From Sediminibacterium goheungense (GTDB lineage Bacteria > Bacteroidota > Bacteroidia > Chitinophagales > Chitinophagaceae), in assembly GCF_004361915.1 (NCBI RefSeq), contig NZ_SNWP01000013.1, positions 62,001 to 126,000 on the forward strand: a DNA stretch of 64,000 bases, read 5' to 3'. Position numbers and translations under genes: made by a program. Under the pieces are notes generated by a model. The model was not told where the DNA came from, did no database searches, and was given only the letters and a program-made list of their open reading frames with translations. Of the stretch, positions 60,933 to 64,000 are shown piece by piece (the stretch's first letter is position 1; each line of letters begins with the position of its first letter).

Positions 60933-61700
60933 AAACCTTAGGTGCCTTACGGTCTGGCCTTTATTAATGAGTTGTTTTAGTGAGTCTATACCTATTTTGA
61001 GGTGTCGTTCTACATAGTCTGCTGTTACTTTTTTATCGCTGGCTTCTGTTTTTACACCTTCGGGAATCATGGGCTGATCACTAACCAGTAATAAGGCACC
61101 GGTTGGAATCTTATTGTAGAAACCTACGGTAAAAATGGTAGCCGTTTCCATATCAATGGCATAGGCCCGAACTTTTGTGAGATAAGCCTTAAACTCATCA
61201 TCATGCTCCCATACCCTTCGGTTGGTGGTATATACGGTACCCGTCCAATAATCTACCTTATAATCGCGAATGGTGGTTGAAATGGCTTTCTGTAAGGCGA
61301 ATGCAGGCATGGCAGGTACTTCTGCAGGAAAATAGTCATTGGATGTACCTTCTCCTCTTATAGCTGCAATGGGTAATATCAGGTCTCCGAGTTTGTTTCG
61401 TCTCTTCAATCCACCACATTTCCCCAGAAACAATACCGCTTCCGGTGCTATGGCCGTAAGCAAATCCATAATTGTGGCAGCACCGGGACTACCCATACCA
61501 AAATTAATAATGGTAATACCATTGGCGGTGGCACATTGCATGGGTCTGTCGGCTCCCACCACTTTCACTTTGTTCCATTTGGCAAACATGGTTACATAGT
61601 TACTGAAATTGGTCAGCAAAATATATTTCCCGAAATTTTCGAGTTTTTCTCCGGTATAACGTGGTAACCAGTTGTTCACAATTTCTGCTTTCGTCTTCAT
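60930..61700 (-). CDS. amn: AMP nucleosidase
   Basis: A 256-residue nucleosidase/phosphorylase-fold enzyme: INFGMGSPGAATIMDLLTAI, VLFLGKCGGLKRRNKLGDLI, the MetGlu segment IDMETATIFTVGFYNKI and the catalytic SDQPMIPEGVKTEASDKKV. It hydrolyses AMP to adenine and ribose 5-phosphate. The short length (about half of E. coli Amn) is usual for Bacteroidota. It converges with ccmB across a hairpin and diverges from the HsdR_N-like gene. Confidence 0.9.
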   Translation of the reverse strand: MKTKAEIVNNWLPRYTGEKLENFGKYILLTNFSNYVTMFAKWNKVKVVGADRPMQCATANGITIINFGMGSPGAATIMDLLTAIAPEAVLFLGKCGGLKRRNKLGDLILPIAAIRGEGTSNDYFPAEVPAMPAFALQKAISTTIRDYKVDYWTGTVYTTNRRVWEHDDEFKAYLTKVRAYAIDMETATIFTVGFYNKIPTGALLLVSDQPMIPEGVKTEASDKKVTADYVERHLKIGIDSLKQLINKGQTVRHLRF

Positions 61701-61728
61701 AATATATTTTTTTAGTGTTCCTGCCCGG

Positions 61729-61736
61729 TATCTTTG
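61729..61736 (+). promoter_or_regulatory. Bacteroidota -7 element (TATCTTTG)
   Basis: A perfect match to TAnnTTTG, 52 bases before the start of the HsdR_N-like gene. The -33 region has only T-rich sequence. Confidence 0.45.
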
Positions 61737-61787
61737 ATACAGGTTAATTGGCTAAAATACAAAAAATCAATTCCATTTACAAGCATT

Positions 61788-62231
61788 ATGATCAAAATTG
61801 CCTACCCATCCTATCCTTTTAAAATAGAAATGAAAGATGGCAAAGAGCAAATTTTTGACCCTTTGCGCAAAAAATGGATCCGGCTTACACCAGAAGAATG
61901 GGTTCGACAGAACTTCCTGCAATACCTGTTACAAATAAAGCAATACCCTCCTTCTCTGATTGCCATTGAGAAAGAAATTACGGTCGGAGAACTTAAAAAA
62001 CGCTTTGATATTCTTGTCTATAAAAATGATTCCCCCTGGTTATTGGTAGAATGCAAGGAAATGAATATACCTGTTGATGAAACAGTATTTCATCAATTGC
62101 TTCGATATCAGTCATCTTTACAAGCCGGATATATCATCATCACCAATGGCAATGAAACAAAGGGCTGGGCTACCATCAATAAAGAAATTGTCTATTTAAC
62201 TGCCATACCCGACTACCACGACACCCCTTAA
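61788..62231 (+). CDS. Stand-alone HsdR-N (HSDR_N_2) nuclease-like protein
   Basis: A 147-residue protein matching the N-terminal nuclease domain of type I restriction R subunits. The PD-(D/E)xK site is intact: RFDILVYKNDSPWLLVECKE with Asp, then Glu-Cys-Lys. The start ATG at 61788 gives KIAYPSYPFKIEMKDGKEQI as N-terminus. No helicase domain or hsdM/hsdS gene is present, as is common for these single-domain Bacteroidota proteins. It may be a DNA-repair or orphan nuclease. Confidence 0.85.
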   Translation: MIKIAYPSYPFKIEMKDGKEQIFDPLRKKWIRLTPEEWVRQNFLQYLLQIKQYPPSLIAIEKEITVGELKKRFDILVYKNDSPWLLVECKEMNIPVDETVFHQLLRYQSSLQAGYIIITNGNETKGWATINKEIVYLTAIPDYHDTP

Positions 62232-62346
62232 CCATTCTGCATCATCCAAAATTCAGGGGTTTCTCATATAGGTTTTATATGATCCCAATGTATGGCAATC
62301 GATGTTATATTAAAAAACACACAGTAAGCTGAGTATCTGTTATAAA

Positions 62347-62375
62347 AAAGAGGCTGCCTTAAAGGCAGCCTCTTT
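62347..62375. terminator. Strong bidirectional intrinsic terminator
   Basis: AAAGAGGCTGCC pairs with GGCAGCCTCTTT around a 5-base loop, between the HsdR-N-like gene and the T9SS protein gene. Confidence 0.85.
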
Positions 62376-62396
62376 ACAGACAGTTAATACCCAAAA

Positions 62397-64000
62397 TTAA
62401 CCTCTGCTTTTTATTAACCTGACAACTTTTCTTTGTGTTCCCTGAATGAATTCAGCATAATAAATACCACTGTTGTAATTATGTCCAACCTGTATAGAAC
62501 TGTTGGCACCCAGTTTAGATCTAGCATCTACTACTCTACCACCTGCATCTATTATGCGAAGTTCAACCGGAGTCTGGTTTTTACTTTCCAGTTTTAGCGT
62601 GAAGTAGGTAGTGCTTGGGTTAGGCATTACTGTTACTTTCAGATCTTCCTCTGTTTTGTTAACTGTGGCAACTTTTTCAGATAAAGTCGTTGACTTCATA
62701 CTACTACTACTGGCCGCTACAGGCTGTGCCGGTGTGGTGCAATCAAAACTGTTCCAGATGACCGTATTACCTTTACTTTCCACCTCTTCTGCTATGAACA
62801 ATCCTGTCATATACACATCATCTTCACAACTTGCAGCAGAATGGCCTTTGTGATCACAATCATTGTGATCATGCGATTTATGACGACAGGTTTTGCTGGT
62901 ATGCGCTTTGTGGTCGCAATTATCCCGATCGTCATCACCTGAATCGGTTGCTGTTACACGAAGCTTACCATCCGGCATATAAATATTGGCTATTATTCTT
63001 GTATCACCTCCTTTCACCGTAAATTTCTCTTCATCCTTACGGTTATCACCCATATAGAAAGTTACTTTGTAGTTATCAGGATTTACTAATACCTGACTGC
63101 CAAAACTAACTTTAGCACTAACTCGTACACTTGTATTGGGCGCAAAACGGATATAACTGTAAGTATTATTCTTAGCTCCTTTTTCTGCTACCAGATCGCC
63201 GATGTTCAATACTGCATTTGTAAACCTGACACTCGCTCCCTCTTCCAGTTTTATAGTACCAAATGTTGTATTGGTAACCGTCACACTGATACCTTTCTTA
63301 ATAGTCAGGTTTTTATAATTACCAGTTAACGTGGCATTATTTACAGAAGCTGTAAAATTGGGAAGGTTATTGGTATTGGTGTTATTATACTGCATAACAG
63401 GCAGACTTACGTTTGCGACACCAATAATCTGTGTTGGAATACCAATACCGGAACCATCTTTATCAATACGTGGTGCTTTTACAAATGCGCCTGGTCCGTT
63501 TACCGCACTATTACTTTTGAATTCGGCCTCACCTTTGGCAGTAAGCACACCTACACTTCCTGTTGCTACTTTGTTGTATTTACCCAGTTCTACTTCCTTA
63601 TAAGCGAGTATGGTATAATTACCCGCTACATTTTGTTTCTGGTAGTTATACACTGCCGGCCTTGCGCTTACACAACCGCTTGCTGTAGCTTTCACAAAGA
63701 GATAGTAGTTACCATCTGCATTGCCGAGTCCAAGACTCAATTCAGGATTCGCACTAAAGCTGCCCGCTGCATTAACAGTAGACCAACTATAGGTAGCGGC
63801 ATTGATACTTGATGCACCTGTTACAGTGGTTTTGTTACAGAAAGCATCTGAATTGCTGCTTACATAAGAAGCTACTGGCAATGGGTTCACCGTTACAGTT
63901 GTTTGTGCAGTATGGGTATTACCATTTACATCTGTCACTGTCCATGTAATGGTTGAAGCACCCATGCCGAATACTCCACTTGCATTTAAACCAGTTCCTG
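62397..64000 (-). CDS. T9SS-exported protein with tandem Cys/His-rich units (5' end outside the window)
   Basis: The frame is open to the window's right edge, so the N-terminus is missing (the first ATG inside is not the real start; GVFGMGASTITWTVTDVNGN reads through it). The visible 534 residues start with an HYR/Ig-like repeat (DVNGNTHTAQTTVTV), then strand-rich parts (KEVELGKYNKVATGSVGVLT), a Cys/His-rich insert of three near-identical units (CDHKAHTSKTC, CRHKSHDHNDC, CDHKGHSAASC), and a T9SS type A sorting domain (TVMPNPSTTYFTLKLESKNQ, RRVVRLIK-like end VVRLIKSRG). It should be surface-exposed or secreted. The insert may bind metal. Confidence 0.85.
   Translation of the reverse strand, partial: GTGLNASGVFGMGASTITWTVTDVNGNTHTAQTTVTVNPLPVASYVSSNSDAFCNKTTVTGASSINAATYSWSTVNAAGSFSANPELSLGLGNADGNYYLFVKATASGCVSARPAVYNYQKQNVAGNYTILAYKEVELGKYNKVATGSVGVLTAKGEAEFKSNSAVNGPGAFVKAPRIDKDGSGIGIPTQIIGVANVSLPVMQYNNTNTNNLPNFTASVNNATLTGNYKNLTIKKGISVTVTNTTFGTIKLEEGASVRFTNAVLNIGDLVAEKGAKNNTYSYIRFAPNTSVRVSAKVSFGSQVLVNPDNYKVTFYMGDNRKDEEKFTVKGGDTRIIANIYMPDGKLRVTATDSGDDDRDNCDHKAHTSKTCRHKSHDHNDCDHKGHSAASCEDDVYMTGLFIAEEVESKGNTVIWNSFDCTTPAQPVAASSSSMKSTTLSEKVATVNKTEEDLKVTVMPNPSTTYFTLKLESKNQTPVELRIIDAGGRVVDARSKLGANSSIQVGHNYNSGIYYAEFIQGTQRKVVRLIKSRG

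Noticed and set aside
1..64000. CRISPR array, rRNA operon, integrase or prophage
   Set aside because: No regular repeat-spacer array, conserved rRNA sequence, or recombinase/phage structural gene was seen on either strand.

Overview
The window looks like chromosomal DNA of a Bacteroidota bacterium, most likely a member of the Chitinophagaceae (the family is an inference). Supporting signs are moderately low GC, few Shine-Dalgarno-like sites, many SPII lipoproteins with Cys-Lys/Asn starts, a GLPGLI protein beside a TonB-dependent receptor, a gliding-motility-type C-terminal domain, a type A secretion-system sorting domain, and a NamZ-type muramidase. No rRNA, intact tRNA, CRISPR array, prophage or complete insertion sequence was found.

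Layout. Bases 1-4.8 kb: the end of a membrane-protein operon (the first gene runs in from the left), a GT4 glycosyltransferase and a GtrA flippase-like protein. 5.0-9.7 kb: an AraC regulator with a Tat-exported cupin, then a tight minus-strand operon encoding a receiver, a DUF4184 membrane protein, a STAS protein and a TPR/outer-membrane-barrel protein. 9.7-17.9 kb: a repeat-rich accessory stretch with three near-identical 34-bp palindromes, two tRNA-end/terminator-like remnants, an overlooked 54-codon gene, two secreted proteins, a divergent YceI / membrane-anchored winged-helix regulator pair, an M28 peptidase fused to a CBM48-like domain, and the start of a dead IS3 element. 17.9-22.6 kb: a small secreted peptide, a GLPGLI protein and a TonB-dependent receptor on the minus strand, with a 13-G tract upstream and a Cys-rich mini-ORF beyond it. 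22.7-27.2 kb: a two-gene module made of a nuclease-like/STAND NTPase of 1245 residues overlapping a HEPN protein with an intact R-x4-H motif. This is the best candidate for an undescribed (anti-phage) system. 27.3-37.5 kb: a broken S41 peptidase, two paralogous lipoproteins that look like free-standing protease propeptides, a large NHL/Ig/PKD surface protein, NamZ, and a small stress-type operon divergent from a GlxA-like regulator.

Bases 37.6-46.4 kb hold a long minus-strand envelope operon (two paralogous barrels, a DUF3943 protein, a CsgG-like protein, lipoproteins and a zinc-phospholipase-like protein), then a PqqB-like hydrolase and a GNAT acetyltransferase. 46.7-52.4 kb is a nucleotide-sugar cluster (RfbD, UDP-xylose synthase, UDP-glucose dehydrogenase, DegT aminotransferase) next to the Kdo transferase gene, so it supplies surface polysaccharide. 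53.2-59.4 kb is a complete RND efflux operon (adaptor, pump, outer-membrane factor) with a small secreted protein in front. 59.5-62.2 kb has housekeeping genes (tdk, ccmB, amn) and a stand-alone HsdR-N nuclease-like protein. The window ends inside a T9SS-exported protein carrying three tandem Cys/His-rich units.
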